DNA from: Pseudolabrys sp.
Lineage (GTDB): Bacteria; Pseudomonadota; Alphaproteobacteria; Rhizobiales; Xanthobacteraceae
Length of the DNA stretch: 10,341 nt
Direction: 5' to 3'
Assembly: GCA_026125925.1 (NCBI GenBank)
Contig: JAHCKF010000093.1
Location: forward strand, 1 to 10,341
In this document: in pieces, positions 1 through 6,509 of the stretch
Layout of the letters: every line of letters begins with the position of its first letter
How positions within the stretch are numbered: position 1 is the stretch's first letter
Notes under the pieces: model-generated
What the model was told of the DNA's origin: nothing
Databases searched by the model: none
The model's input: only the letters and a program-made list of their open reading frames with translations
Position numbers and translations under genes: made by a program

Positions 1-371
1 AGGTCGAGTCGGATGCCGTGGACGTAATTGAGGATGAGATCGGCCGCGCCGACGATGTTAAAGGCGACGACGAACGTCAGAAACAGCGGCCGCACGCGGA
101 TGCTGAGCAAGGCCAGGATCGCGAGCAGTCCGGCGGCGAAATCGCCGTAGGCGGCGGACGCCGCGAAGCCCGGCGGCAATCCCGGTCCGACCACGCCGGG
201 CACCAGAAAAACCAGGCCGAAGAAGCGGAAACTGTGCAGCGTCGCGATGAGCCGATGCGCGGCCAGCGGATCTATCTCCCGCAACCGCGGCCACAGATAC
301 GTGACGAACAGCAGGAGCCACGGCACATAGCCGAGCGCGAGCTGGATCTGAAAGATGATGGCGGCCGGCAT
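1..371 (-). CDS. Membrane protein of unknown function, partial (3' end beyond window)
   Basis: Reading the minus strand from the ATG at 371 gives an open frame to the window edge (123 complete residues), so the C-terminus is missing. It starts MPAAIIFQIQLALGYVPWLL. About four hydrophobic segments are visible, near residues 4-27, 50-63, 78-91 and 96-117. Arg/Lys residues fall mainly in the short connecting loops, as in a multi-pass inner-membrane protein. A GGAG ribosome site lies at 379-382, seven bases before the start. I do not recognise the family and assign no function. It is divergent from the lysR gene at 455 across 83 bases, the usual layout for a LysR regulator and its target, so control by that regulator is a reasonable inference. 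The other open frames here lack a ribosome site and are arginine-rich, as expected of shadow frames in GC-rich DNA. Confidence 0.75.
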   Translation of the reverse strand, partial: MPAAIIFQIQLALGYVPWLLLFVTYLWPRLREIDPLAAHRLIATLHSFRFFGLVFLVPGVVGPGLPPGFAASAAYGDFAAGLLAILALLSIRVRPLFLTFVVAFNIVGAADLILNYVHGIRLD

Positions 372-430
372 GCGCGTTCTCCCGGTCTGGCGACGATGCA
401 GGCGATTTACGGCAGCTTCCCCGGCCGCAC

Positions 431-441
431 TATCCGCGATA
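431..441. promoter_or_regulatory. Small dyad in the lysR divergent intergenic region
   Basis: The sequence TATC-CGC-GATA is a perfect 4-bp inverted repeat with a 3-base centre, 14 bases before the lysR start, in the 83-base gap shared with the divergent membrane-protein gene. An operator here would suit a self-regulating LysR protein. The dyad is short and does not match the T-N11-A core, so this is only a candidate. Confidence 0.25.
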
Positions 442-454
442 ATCTGCTTGGTCC

Positions 455-1417
455 ATGAAGCAGAACTTCACAATCCGCCAGGGCGCGCTCGACGGAGTCG
501 AGGCCTTTCTCGCCGTCGCCAGCCAGCGCAATTTCCGCAAGGCCGCGGCCGCGCTCGGGGTCACGCCGTCGGCCGTCAGCCAGGCCATCCGCACGCTGGA
601 GGCGCGGATCGGCGCCGCGCTGTTCATGCGCACGACGCGCAGTGTCGGCCTCACCGAAGCCGGCGAGCGGTTCGTCGCCCGCGCCAAGCCGGCCTACGAG
701 GAACTGCTGGCGGCGCGCGATGCCGCGCGCGGTCTCGGGCAGCGGCCGTCCGGCCTGCTGCGCATCACGGCGCCGCGCGCCGCCGTGCCTGTGCTGCTCG
801 AACCGCTGATCGCCTCGTTCTGCTATGCCTATCCGGATGTCGAACTCGAGATTGCGGCGCAGGAGGAATTCACCGATCTCGCCAGCGAAGGGTTCGATGC
901 CGGCATACGGCTCGGCCAGTTCATCGCCGCCGACATGGTCGCGGTGCGGCTGACCCTGCCTTTCCCGCTGACGGTCGTCGCCACGCCGGACTATTTCAAA
1001 CGGCATCCTGCGCCGCAAAGCATCGGCGATCTGCACGATCACGCCTGTTTGCGGCTGCGCCGCTCCGACGGATCGCTAGGGCCGTGGCCGTTCCTCGACG
1101 GCAACAAGACGGTCGAGACCATCGTCTCCGGCCCTTTCATTGCGCCCGATTATCTGACGCTGCTCGGCGCGGCCTTGCGCGGCGTCGGGCTGGCGCAATT
1201 GCCGGCGCCGCTGGTGCGCGCCTCACTGGCGGACGGAACATTACGGGCCGCACTGTCATCCTATGCGGTCACAGCACCCGGGTTGTTCCTCTATCATCCC
1301 GGCAAACGCCAGGTGCTGCCCAAGCTGCGCGCCTTCATCGAACACGTGCGCTACAGAAGCGAACGCAAGCCTGGCAGGGCGGCATCGCGGACTGCGGCAC
1401 GAAAGTCACAACGATGA
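455..1417 (+). CDS. LysR-family transcriptional regulator
   Basis: A 320-residue DNA-binding regulator, about the usual length for LysR proteins plus a short basic tail. Residues 11-70 form the winged helix-turn-helix, with the typical pattern FLAVASQRNFRKAAAALGVT followed by SAVSQAIRTLE, LF-RTTRSVGLTEAG. A linker helix follows (about 72-95), then the two-lobed effector-binding domain (about 98-305, with VELEIAAQE, DAGIRLG, VVATPDYFKRHP and GVGLAQLPAPLV). The last 20 or so residues are rich in Arg, Ser and Ala and look like an unstructured extension. No clear ribosome site precedes the ATG at 455, but the first residues fit the family. The divergent membrane-protein gene is the best candidate target. 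The downstream dioxygenase gene on the same strand could be another. The inducer is unknown. Confidence 0.93.
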   Translation: MKQNFTIRQGALDGVEAFLAVASQRNFRKAAAALGVTPSAVSQAIRTLEARIGAALFMRTTRSVGLTEAGERFVARAKPAYEELLAARDAARGLGQRPSGLLRITAPRAAVPVLLEPLIASFCYAYPDVELEIAAQEEFTDLASEGFDAGIRLGQFIAADMVAVRLTLPFPLTVVATPDYFKRHPAPQSIGDLHDHACLRLRRSDGSLGPWPFLDGNKTVETIVSGPFIAPDYLTLLGAALRGVGLAQLPAPLVRASLADGTLRAALSSYAVTAPGLFLYHPGKRQVLPKLRAFIEHVRYRSERKPGRAASRTAARKSQR

Positions 1418-1533
1418 GCGCGCGTCGTCCTGCCGCCGCGCCAATGCTTGCAAGCAGCGCTGCACCGGTTTATCTGGCGCTCGTCATGATGATGATCGCT
1501 TTCAACATCGCCGCGGCTTTCTTTCAAGGCTGA
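1414..1533 (+). CDS. Possible 39-residue single-span membrane peptide
   Basis: The ATG at 1414 overlaps the lysR stop codon as ATGA, an arrangement typical of translational coupling. The frame gives 39 residues: a short basic N-terminus (MSARRPAAAP), then one long hydrophobic run from about residue 11 to 37 (containing PVYLALVMMMIAFNIAAAFF), ending QG. That profile fits a small single-pass inner-membrane protein with the N-terminus inside. The composition differs from the arginine-rich shadow frame upstream of it. There is no strong ribosome site, so expression would depend on ribosomes finishing lysR. I know of no matching family. It could be a chance frame, but the single clean transmembrane run and the ATGA overlap make it worth recording. 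Confidence 0.4.
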   Translation: MSARRPAAAPMLASSAAPVYLALVMMMIAFNIAAAFFQG

Positions 1534-1583
1534 CGCCGGCGCACTCCCTGCGAGCGCGCGAGCTCATTCGCCTGAAAGCCATT

Positions 1584-1620
1584 GCCGGCCGTGCCGTTTC
1601 CGGCACCGATGAAGGCCGGC
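1584..1620 (+). promoter_or_regulatory. Two-part stem-loop in the leader of the dioxygenase gene
   Basis: An outer 7-bp stem (GCCGGCC at 1584-1590 with GGCCGGC at 1614-1620) encloses a perfect 6-bp hairpin (GTGCCG-TTTC-CGGCAC, 1591-1606). Seven unpaired bases follow the inner hairpin. The structure ends 14 bases before the dioxygenase ATG at 1635. No U-tract follows. It could end lysR transcripts or act as a 5' leader structure; the sequence does not decide. Confidence 0.4.
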
Positions 1621-1634
1621 CGAAAACGAAAGCC

Positions 1635-2446
1635 ATGTTCATGCCTCACGCTCCTCATTCAGGGCGCACGCTCAGCGACGCCCAAGTCCAGCAGTTCATC
1701 CACGACGGTTTCGTCCGCATCGACGACGCCTTCCCCCGTGCGACGGCGGCGGAAGCGCGCGCCATCCTGTGGCGCGACAGCGGATGCGATCCGGACGATG
1801 CCGCGACATGGACAAAGCCGGTGATCCGCCTCGGCATGTATGACCAGGCGCCGTTCCTCGACAGCGCCAATACGCCAGTGCTGCACGATGCCTTCGACCG
1901 CCTTGTCGGCGCCGGCGGCTGGCTGCCCTGCCGCAGCATGGGCACCTTCCCGATCCGCTTCCCGTCGGTCGACGATCCTGGCGACGCCGGCTGGCATGTC
2001 GATGTCAGCTTCGGCTGGGAGCAGCCCGACTTCATGGACTGGCGCGTCAACGTCGCCTCGCGCGGCCGCGCCTTGTTGATGCTGTTCCTGTTCTCCGACG
2101 TCAGCGAGGACGATGCGCCGACGCGCATCCGCCGCGGCTCGCATCTCGACATCGCGCGGCAACTGGCGCCGGCGGGCGATGCCGGCCTCACCTTGCGCGA
2201 ACTCGCCGCCGATGGCTTTGCCGGCTCGTCGGCGCGCCCGGAGACGCTGGCGGTCGGGGATGCCGGCACCGTCTATCTGTGTCACCCGTTTTTGGTGCAT
2301 GCCGCGCAGCCGCATCGCGGCGCGCGCCCGCGCTTCATGGCGCAGCCGCCGCTGTTGCCGAAAGAGCCGCTGAGCCTCACGCGGCCGATGACGAGACGTC
2401 GCCGGTCGAACGCGCGATCCGGAACGCGTTGGCGGGGCGGCTGTAG
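1635..2446 (+). CDS. Phytanoyl-CoA dioxygenase family protein, frameshifted near the 3' end
   Basis: A Fe(II)/2-oxoglutarate-dependent oxygenase of the PhyH family, which hydroxylates small organic or acyl substrates in the cytoplasm. From the ATG at 1635 the main frame gives the expected fold. The metal ligands are H121 and D123 in GWHVDVSFGWEQ and H222 in HPFLVHAAQPHRG. R231 or R233 is the probable 2-oxoglutarate anchor. The main frame runs correctly to R250 (CGG at 2382-2384), then becomes arginine-rich and would continue to 2768, antisense into the next gene. Moving one base at 2383-2385 gives ADDETSPVERAIR followed by NALAGRL and a TAG at 2444-2446, a natural ending that makes about 270 residues. 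This fits loss of one G (GGG to GG), either a true mutation or a sequencing error. The core active site is intact either way. The substrate is unknown. Confidence 0.85.
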
Positions 2447-2461
2447 CCGCGGACAAAGTTG

Positions 2462-2486
2462 GCGCCGCGACGATCGTTCGCGGCGC
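2462..2486. terminator. Bidirectional hairpin between convergent genes
   Basis: GCGCCGCGA (2462-2470) and TCGCGGCGC (2478-2486) form a perfect 9-bp stem around a 7-base loop. It lies between the corrected dioxygenase stop (2446) and the stop of the opposing VOC gene (2494). No long T-run is present on either side, so it is a hairpin terminator only by position and strength. Confidence 0.6.
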
Positions 2487-2493
2487 TTGCCGT

Positions 2494-2928
2494 CTACATC
2501 TCGAATTCGAACTTCACGCTCGGCGCCGATCGCCGAGCCGCGCCGTGATACACCGCTTCGATATTGTTGCCGGCCGGATCGATCACAAAGGCGGCGTAGT
2601 AATTGGGATGATATTTACGCTTGCCCGGCGCGCCATTATCGCGCCCGCCAGCCGCGAGCGCCGCGTTGTAAAAGGCATCGACCGTCGCCTCGTCCTTGGC
2701 CTGGAACGCGAGGTGATGCCGCCCGGTCGTTTTGCCGAGCGCCGCTTCGCTCGTGGGCGTCGAGATGAACAGCTCGTCGGCCCAGAAATAGTCATCGCCA
2801 CTGCCGGCGAGAGGGATCTCCAGCACCTTGAACACCGCCTCGTAGAAACGTCGCGCTGCGGCCAGATTGTCGACCACGAGCTGGATGTGGTCGATCAGGC
2901 GGCCGCGGTGAAGTTCCATGGTTTCCAT
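2494..2928 (-). CDS. VOC family (glyoxalase/bleomycin-resistance fold) protein
   Basis: A 144-residue single-module protein of the vicinal oxygen chelate superfamily. The two beta-alpha-beta-beta-beta halves are visible: LIDHIQLVVDNLAAARRFYE near the start, and GRHHLAFQAKDEATVDAFY then YYAAFVIDPAGNNIEAVYH later. Likely metal ligands are H14, H71 or H72, and E124, the normal positions in metal-using members. The start at 2928 has a GAGG ribosome site five bases upstream and begins METMELHRG. A longer reading to 3036 adds 36 residues of non-homologous character and is unlikely. An ATG three codons further in (2919) is possible. It is divergent from the universal stress gene at 3121 and convergent with the dioxygenase gene. 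VOC proteins include lyases, dioxygenases and antibiotic-binding proteins; nothing here picks one. Confidence 0.9.
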   Translation of the reverse strand: METMELHRGRLIDHIQLVVDNLAAARRFYEAVFKVLEIPLAGSGDDYFWADELFISTPTSEAALGKTTGRHHLAFQAKDEATVDAFYNAALAAGGRDNGAPGKRKYHPNYYAAFVIDPAGNNIEAVYHGAARRSAPSVKFEFEM

Positions 2929-3047
2929 GAGCGCCTCGCTGATACGCACAAACTGTTTCTGTTTCTGCCGCGCCACGGCGGCAGCGCGAAGGCAGCGATT
3001 TGCCGCAGGGCGCGCGCGGGCGCCAAGCACGCTCAAGCAAATGGCCG

Positions 3048-3061
3048 TTGACCCACATCAA
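3048..3061. promoter_or_regulatory. FNR/FixK-type box upstream of the stress protein operon
   Basis: TTGACCCACATCAA matches the half-site pattern TTGA-N6-TCAA bound by CRP/FNR-family regulators such as FNR, FixK and Anr. Its centre is at 3054.5. A candidate -10 hexamer TATCGT lies at 3084-3089, predicting a start near 3096. That puts the box at -41.5, the class II activator position. The predicted transcript would have a 25-base leader before the usp ATG at 3121. Confidence 0.65.
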
Positions 3062-3083
3062 GAGCCAGGATGGAGCAGCCGGT

Positions 3084-3089
3084 TATCGT
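3084..3089 (+). promoter_or_regulatory. Candidate -10 element for the stress protein operon
   Basis: TATCGT matches four of six positions of the sigma-70 -10 consensus. No good -35 element lies 17 bases upstream, as is normal for an activator-dependent promoter. Its distance from the FNR/FixK-type box at 3048-3061 is what a class II promoter requires. Confidence 0.4.
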
Positions 3090-3120
3090 TCGGAACCTTC
3101 AGCGATAGCCGGAGCTAAAA

Positions 3121-3951
3121 ATGCGCAGTCTGCTTCTCGCCTTGGACGACACGCCCGGCGGCGCCGGCGCGGCGAATTTTGCGCTGTATCTTGCGGCCAA
3201 GCGCGGCGCCGCTGTCACGGGCGCCAGCATTCTCGACGTCGACTATCTGACCGCGCCATCGCCGGGAGCAATCGGCACGAGCCACTACAAGCACCGAGCC
3301 GACTCCGCGCGCCTGAAGCGCGGCCGCGAACTCACCGAGCATCTCTTCAAGAACTTCCAGCAGCACTGCAAGGCGCGCAAAGTGAGCGGCAGTGTCATCG
3401 CTCTGGAAGGACGCCCATGGGACCAATTGCGGACGGCGGCCGGCTCGCATGACCTCATCATGATCGGCCATGATAGCGACCTTCATGGCGAGGTCGACAG
3501 TCCCCTGGCGAAGACCGTCGAGAAGATTCTGCACGAGAACCCCCGCGCCCTCATTGTCACCCCCGACGCGGTGGCCGAGACATCGCGGATTGTCGTCGCC
3601 TATGACGGCAGTGTGCCGGCCGCCAGAAGTTTGCAGATTTTCACCCTGCTCGGGCTCGCCGAAGGCTGCGACCTGCATGTCATTTCGGCGGCCAGCACGC
3701 AGGAAGCCGCAGACCGCTCGGCCGATGACGCAAGCCGATATCTCGGTTTGTACGGCATTGCCTGCAAGACCCGTGCTTTTGCCTCGAAAGCCGATCCCGC
3801 GGCACTGGTCGTCGCGGAAGCGAAGGCACTCGACGCCGAAATGATTGTGATGGGAGCTTACGGCCATCGCGGCTGGCGGGAGGCCCTGCTGGGATCCTTC
3901 ACAACGCGCCTGTTGTCGGAGTGCCCGACGGCGCTGTTCATTCACCACTGA
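3121..3951 (+). CDS. Universal stress protein with two tandem UspA domains
   Basis: A 276-residue cytoplasmic protein made of two UspA-like domains in one chain, roughly residues 1-148 and 154-276, about double a single-domain UspA. The first begins MRSLLLALDDTPGG and ends ENPRALIVTP. The second begins SRIVVAYDGSVPAARSLQ. The second domain has the ATP-binding pattern G-x2-G-x9-G-S/T (G245, G248, G258, S259 in MGAYGHRGWREALLGSFTTR). The first has only a degenerate version (IGHDSDLHGEVDSPLA), so probably only the C-terminal half binds nucleotide. A GGAG ribosome site at 3111-3114 lies six bases before the ATG. An FNR/FixK-type box upstream suggests induction at low oxygen, a common pattern for this family. 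The antiporter gene starts 48 bases downstream and is probably co-transcribed. The exact role is unknown. Confidence 0.93.
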   Translation: MRSLLLALDDTPGGAGAANFALYLAAKRGAAVTGASILDVDYLTAPSPGAIGTSHYKHRADSARLKRGRELTEHLFKNFQQHCKARKVSGSVIALEGRPWDQLRTAAGSHDLIMIGHDSDLHGEVDSPLAKTVEKILHENPRALIVTPDAVAETSRIVVAYDGSVPAARSLQIFTLLGLAEGCDLHVISAASTQEAADRSADDASRYLGLYGIACKTRAFASKADPAALVVAEAKALDAEMIVMGAYGHRGWREALLGSFTTRLLSECPTALFIHH

Positions 3952-3998
3952 CGGAAGCGCGCCCCGAGGGGAGCCCGTCCGACAATGGCCGCCACGAA

Positions 3999-5009
3999 AT
4001 GATCGTCACGTTGTTGCCCTGGCTCAAGCTGGCGCTTTGCATCATCCTGATCGGGTTGTCCGGTCCGGCCCTGATCCGCTATGGCGACCTCATTGCGCAA
4101 TTGACCGGCCTGTCGCGGTCGTGGATCGGCCTCGTCCTGATCGCCACCGCGACCTCCTTGCCGGAACTGTTCACCGGCGTCAGCGCGGTCACGGGCGCCG
4201 ATGCGCCCAACATCGCCGTCGGCGACGCGCTAGGAAGTTGTGTGTTCAATCTGGCGATGCTGGTCCTGCTCGACGAGCTCAGCCGCCGCGAACCGATGTA
4301 TCGCCGCATTGATCAAGGTCACCTCCTCACGGCCGGCTTCGGCGTGATCCTGATTTCCGCGGCGGGCGCATTTCTGCTGCTCAGCCAGAACGGGCTGAAG
4401 CTGCAGGTGCTGCACGTCAGTCTCTACACCCCGCTGATCTTCATCATCTATATCGTCGCCATGCGGGCAGCTTTTGTCTATGAGAGGCAGGCGTGGCGGC
4501 CACTGCCGGCCGCAGAAGCCGAGACGGCCATCGGTTTGCGCGGCGCGGTTCTGCGCTATCTGGCAGCCGCCGCCGTGGTGGTCGTGGCTGGCGTCTGGTT
4601 GCCTTTCGTCGGGCAGGAGATCGCCGAAACGATGGGCTGGAAGACGTCCTTCGTCGGCACCTTGTTCATCGCCGCCGCGACGTCGGTGCCCGAGTTGGTC
4701 GTGACATTGAGCGCATTGCGGCTCGGGGCCGTCGATCTCGCCATCGGCAACCTGCTCGGCAGCAACCTGTTCGACATCGTGGTGTTGGCGATTGACGATA
4801 TCGCCTATCGCAAAGGCTCGCTGTTCGCCGCCGTATCGCCGGCGCATGCCATCACCGCGTTCGCCGCCGCGATCATGTCCGGCATCTTCATCGTCGCTAT
4901 GCTGTACAAGCCGGAGACCCGGCTCGGCGGTATCATCGGCTGGGTCAGCCTGTCGCTTCTGGTCGTCTATCTGTTCAGCGCCTACGCGATCTATCTGTTG
5001 GGCCATTGA
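3999..5009 (+). CDS. CaCA-family sodium/calcium-type antiporter
   Basis: A 336-residue inner-membrane cation/proton or cation/sodium exchanger with about ten hydrophobic segments and the two inverted alpha-repeats of the Ca2+:cation antiporter family. Alpha-1 holds TSLPELF (52-58) and GDALGSCVFN (75-84). Alpha-2 holds TSVPELV (228-234) and GNLLGSNLFD (250-259). Set against NCX_Mj, the ion-ligand positions are kept: T52, S53, E56, S80, N84 in repeat 1 and T228, S229, E232, S255, D259 in repeat 2. Repeat 1 is less canonical (GD for GN, C81 for Asn). The cytoplasmic loop between the halves is short (about 160-182), as in bacterial exchangers. I chose the ATG at 3999 because the in-frame ATG at 3921 lies inside the stress protein gene and adds a polar, non-family N-terminus. 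No ribosome site lies directly before 3999. The transported ion is not certain. Confidence 0.9.
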   Translation: MIVTLLPWLKLALCIILIGLSGPALIRYGDLIAQLTGLSRSWIGLVLIATATSLPELFTGVSAVTGADAPNIAVGDALGSCVFNLAMLVLLDELSRREPMYRRIDQGHLLTAGFGVILISAAGAFLLLSQNGLKLQVLHVSLYTPLIFIIYIVAMRAAFVYERQAWRPLPAAEAETAIGLRGAVLRYLAAAAVVVVAGVWLPFVGQEIAETMGWKTSFVGTLFIAAATSVPELVVTLSALRLGAVDLAIGNLLGSNLFDIVVLAIDDIAYRKGSLFAAVSPAHAITAFAAAIMSGIFIVAMLYKPETRLGGIIGWVSLSLLVVYLFSAYAIYLLGH

Positions 5010-5066
5010 GCGGCGGCCGCTGCCGGTGTTGATCCCTGCCCAGGCGGTTTTCCCGCACGGCAATTT

Positions 5067-5080
5067 TTGATCCCGGTCAA
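5067..5080. promoter_or_regulatory. Second FNR/FixK-type box, before the thiolase operon
   Basis: TTGATCCCGGTCAA is an inverted repeat (TTGAT-N4-GTCAA) fitting FNR/FixK recognition more closely than the box at 3048. It lies 57 bases after the antiporter stop and 144 bases before the thiolase ATG. No convincing -10 sequence stands at the class II distance (GCTAAA at 5107-5112 is weak and misplaced by about four bases), so the start site is undetermined. Confidence 0.6.
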
Positions 5081-5224
5081 GGCGCGCCGCAACCCGGCTG
5101 TGATCAGCTAAACGCGCTCCGGTTCGGACAGGTCTGCGCACGTGGCCGGTTTGGATGCCTGGAGCTTTGGCTCGCCGCGACCAATTGCGGCCGCGGGCGG
5201 CAGGCCGCGAAAGGAACCACAGCC

Positions 5225-6508
5225 ATGAGAAACAAGCTACAGGAGCGAGCCGTCATTTCCGGCGTCGGCTGCTCGCGCTTCGGCGACCTTCTTGAAACAC
5301 CGGAGCTCAAGGGCTTGAGCATTCAGGAACTGACGGCACGGGCCGTCAAGGAAGCGCTCGACGATGCCGGACTGACCGGACAAGACGTCGACGCCGTATT
5401 CGCCGGCAATGCCATGGTGCACAGCTCGCAAGTGCCCGGCACCTATTCGCAACTGTCGAAATGGACCGGCACGCAGTTCAAGGCCGGCGTTCACTTCGAG
5501 GCGCAATGCTCGACCACGAATGTCGGGGCTGCGATGGCCGCGATGTCGATCGCGGCCGGCGTCTATGACACGGTGCTGGTCTATGGTCTGGAGACCACGC
5601 GCACCAAGGTGAAGGGCCTCAGCCCCTACGAGCGCGAGCCGATCTCGCATCAGCAGACATGGCTATGGACCGACATGGCCGTCAATCAGGCCTATGGTGT
5701 GCCGCAGGGTTTCGACATCTTCTCCACCTATAACGGCCTGGTCGCGCTCGGCTACTGTCGCAAATACGGCCTGTCGCTCGAGGATTACGACCGCAGCATG
5801 TTCGAGCTGTGCCGGACGCGACGTCTGCACGGCGCGATGAATCCAAAGGCCAACATCCAGGAGAAACTCGAGGACCGCGCGGCGCGCGAAGGCTTCTCCG
5901 ACCCGTACGACTACTGGCGTTCGGACAAGCACAATCCCTTCGTCGCCTGGCCATCGCGACTTCTCAGCCTGGTAACGACCGCGGATGGCGCCTCGGCGAT
6001 GGTCATCACCCGCGCCAATCTCGCCAAGGGCGGCAAATCGCAGCCGGTCGAACTCAAGGGCTTCGGCATCAACTACAGCGACCTGCCGTGGTACGGCGAA
6101 GACCCGACGGTCTGGGAATTCGACCGGCGCGCGATCGACGCCGCGTTCGACATGGCCGGCATCAAGGCCGCCGACATCGACTATCTGCATACGCACGACT
6201 GCTCGCATATCTCCGGCATCTGCACCGCGGAAGCCACCGGCTATCTCGAGCCGGGCAAAGGCCTGGCCGCGGCGCGCGACGGCCGGCTTCGCTTCGACGG
6301 TGACCGGCCGATGTCGACGCATGGCGGGCGTCACGCCTTCGGTCATGCCTGGGGCGCCAGTGCCGGCACGGATACTTACGAAGCCGTGATGCAGATGCGG
6401 GGCAAGGCCGGACCACGGCAAATCAAGAAGAAGACGCCGGAGATCTCCGTCATTCACACCCACGGCTACGCCATGATCGGCACCGTGATCGTTCTGGGGA
6501 GCCTGTGA
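5225..6508 (+). CDS. Thiolase family protein (SCP-x / lipid-transfer type)
   Basis: A 427-residue cytoplasmic enzyme of the thiolase superfamily, which makes or cleaves carbon-carbon bonds in acyl-CoA thioesters. The nucleophilic cysteine is C95 in HFEAQCSTTNVGAAMAAMSI. Downstream come the HDC motif (H324-D325-C326), the active-site histidine H374 in GRHAFGHAWGASAG, and a C-terminal IHTHGYAMIGTVIVLG. The classical C-x-G cysteine near the C-terminus is absent; HTHGYAMIG in its place resembles the HN-x-G-type ending of SCP-x and lipid-transfer thiolases. Because C95 is kept, thiolytic or condensing chemistry is likelier than the retro-aldol reaction of Ltp2-like relatives. A GGA-type ribosome site (AGGA, 5212-5215) precedes the ATG by nine bases. 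The next gene, its probable DUF35 partner, starts two bases after the stop. The acyl chain acted on is unknown. Confidence 0.92.
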   Translation: MRNKLQERAVISGVGCSRFGDLLETPELKGLSIQELTARAVKEALDDAGLTGQDVDAVFAGNAMVHSSQVPGTYSQLSKWTGTQFKAGVHFEAQCSTTNVGAAMAAMSIAAGVYDTVLVYGLETTRTKVKGLSPYEREPISHQQTWLWTDMAVNQAYGVPQGFDIFSTYNGLVALGYCRKYGLSLEDYDRSMFELCRTRRLHGAMNPKANIQEKLEDRAAREGFSDPYDYWRSDKHNPFVAWPSRLLSLVTTADGASAMVITRANLAKGGKSQPVELKGFGINYSDLPWYGEDPTVWEFDRRAIDAAFDMAGIKAADIDYLHTHDCSHISGICTAEATGYLEPGKGLAAARDGRLRFDGDRPMSTHGGRHAFGHAWGASAGTDTYEAVMQMRGKAGPRQIKKKTPEISVIHTHGYAMIGTVIVLGSL

Positions 6509-6509
6509 C

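Noticed and set aside
355..1533. Long plus-strand open frame (392 codons) across lysR
   Set aside because: It is in a different frame from the clear LysR protein and very rich in Arg and Ala, a shadow of GC-rich coding DNA. Only its last 39 codons, after lysR ends, were considered separately.
1659..2456. Long minus-strand open frame antisense to the dioxygenase gene
   Set aside because: No family-like motifs, Arg/Ala-rich composition, and it opposes a gene with intact metal-binding motifs.
2929..3036. 36-residue N-terminal extension of the VOC protein
   Set aside because: A GAGG ribosome site stands directly before the ATG at 2928, where VOC-family similarity begins; the extension has no family character.
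4309..4322. TTGATCAAGGTCAC, one mismatch from an FNR/FixK-type box
   Set aside because: It lies inside the antiporter coding sequence with no downstream gene start at a sensible distance, and the second half-site is imperfect.
5009..5021. Short inverted repeat after the antiporter stop, possible terminator
   Set aside because: Only a 5-bp stem with a 3-base loop and no T-run; common by chance in GC-rich sequence.
4230..5141. Minus-strand open frame of 303 codons antisense to the antiporter
   Set aside because: Composition rich in Asp, Arg, Gln and His without motifs; it mirrors the hydrophobic codons of the antiporter on the other strand.
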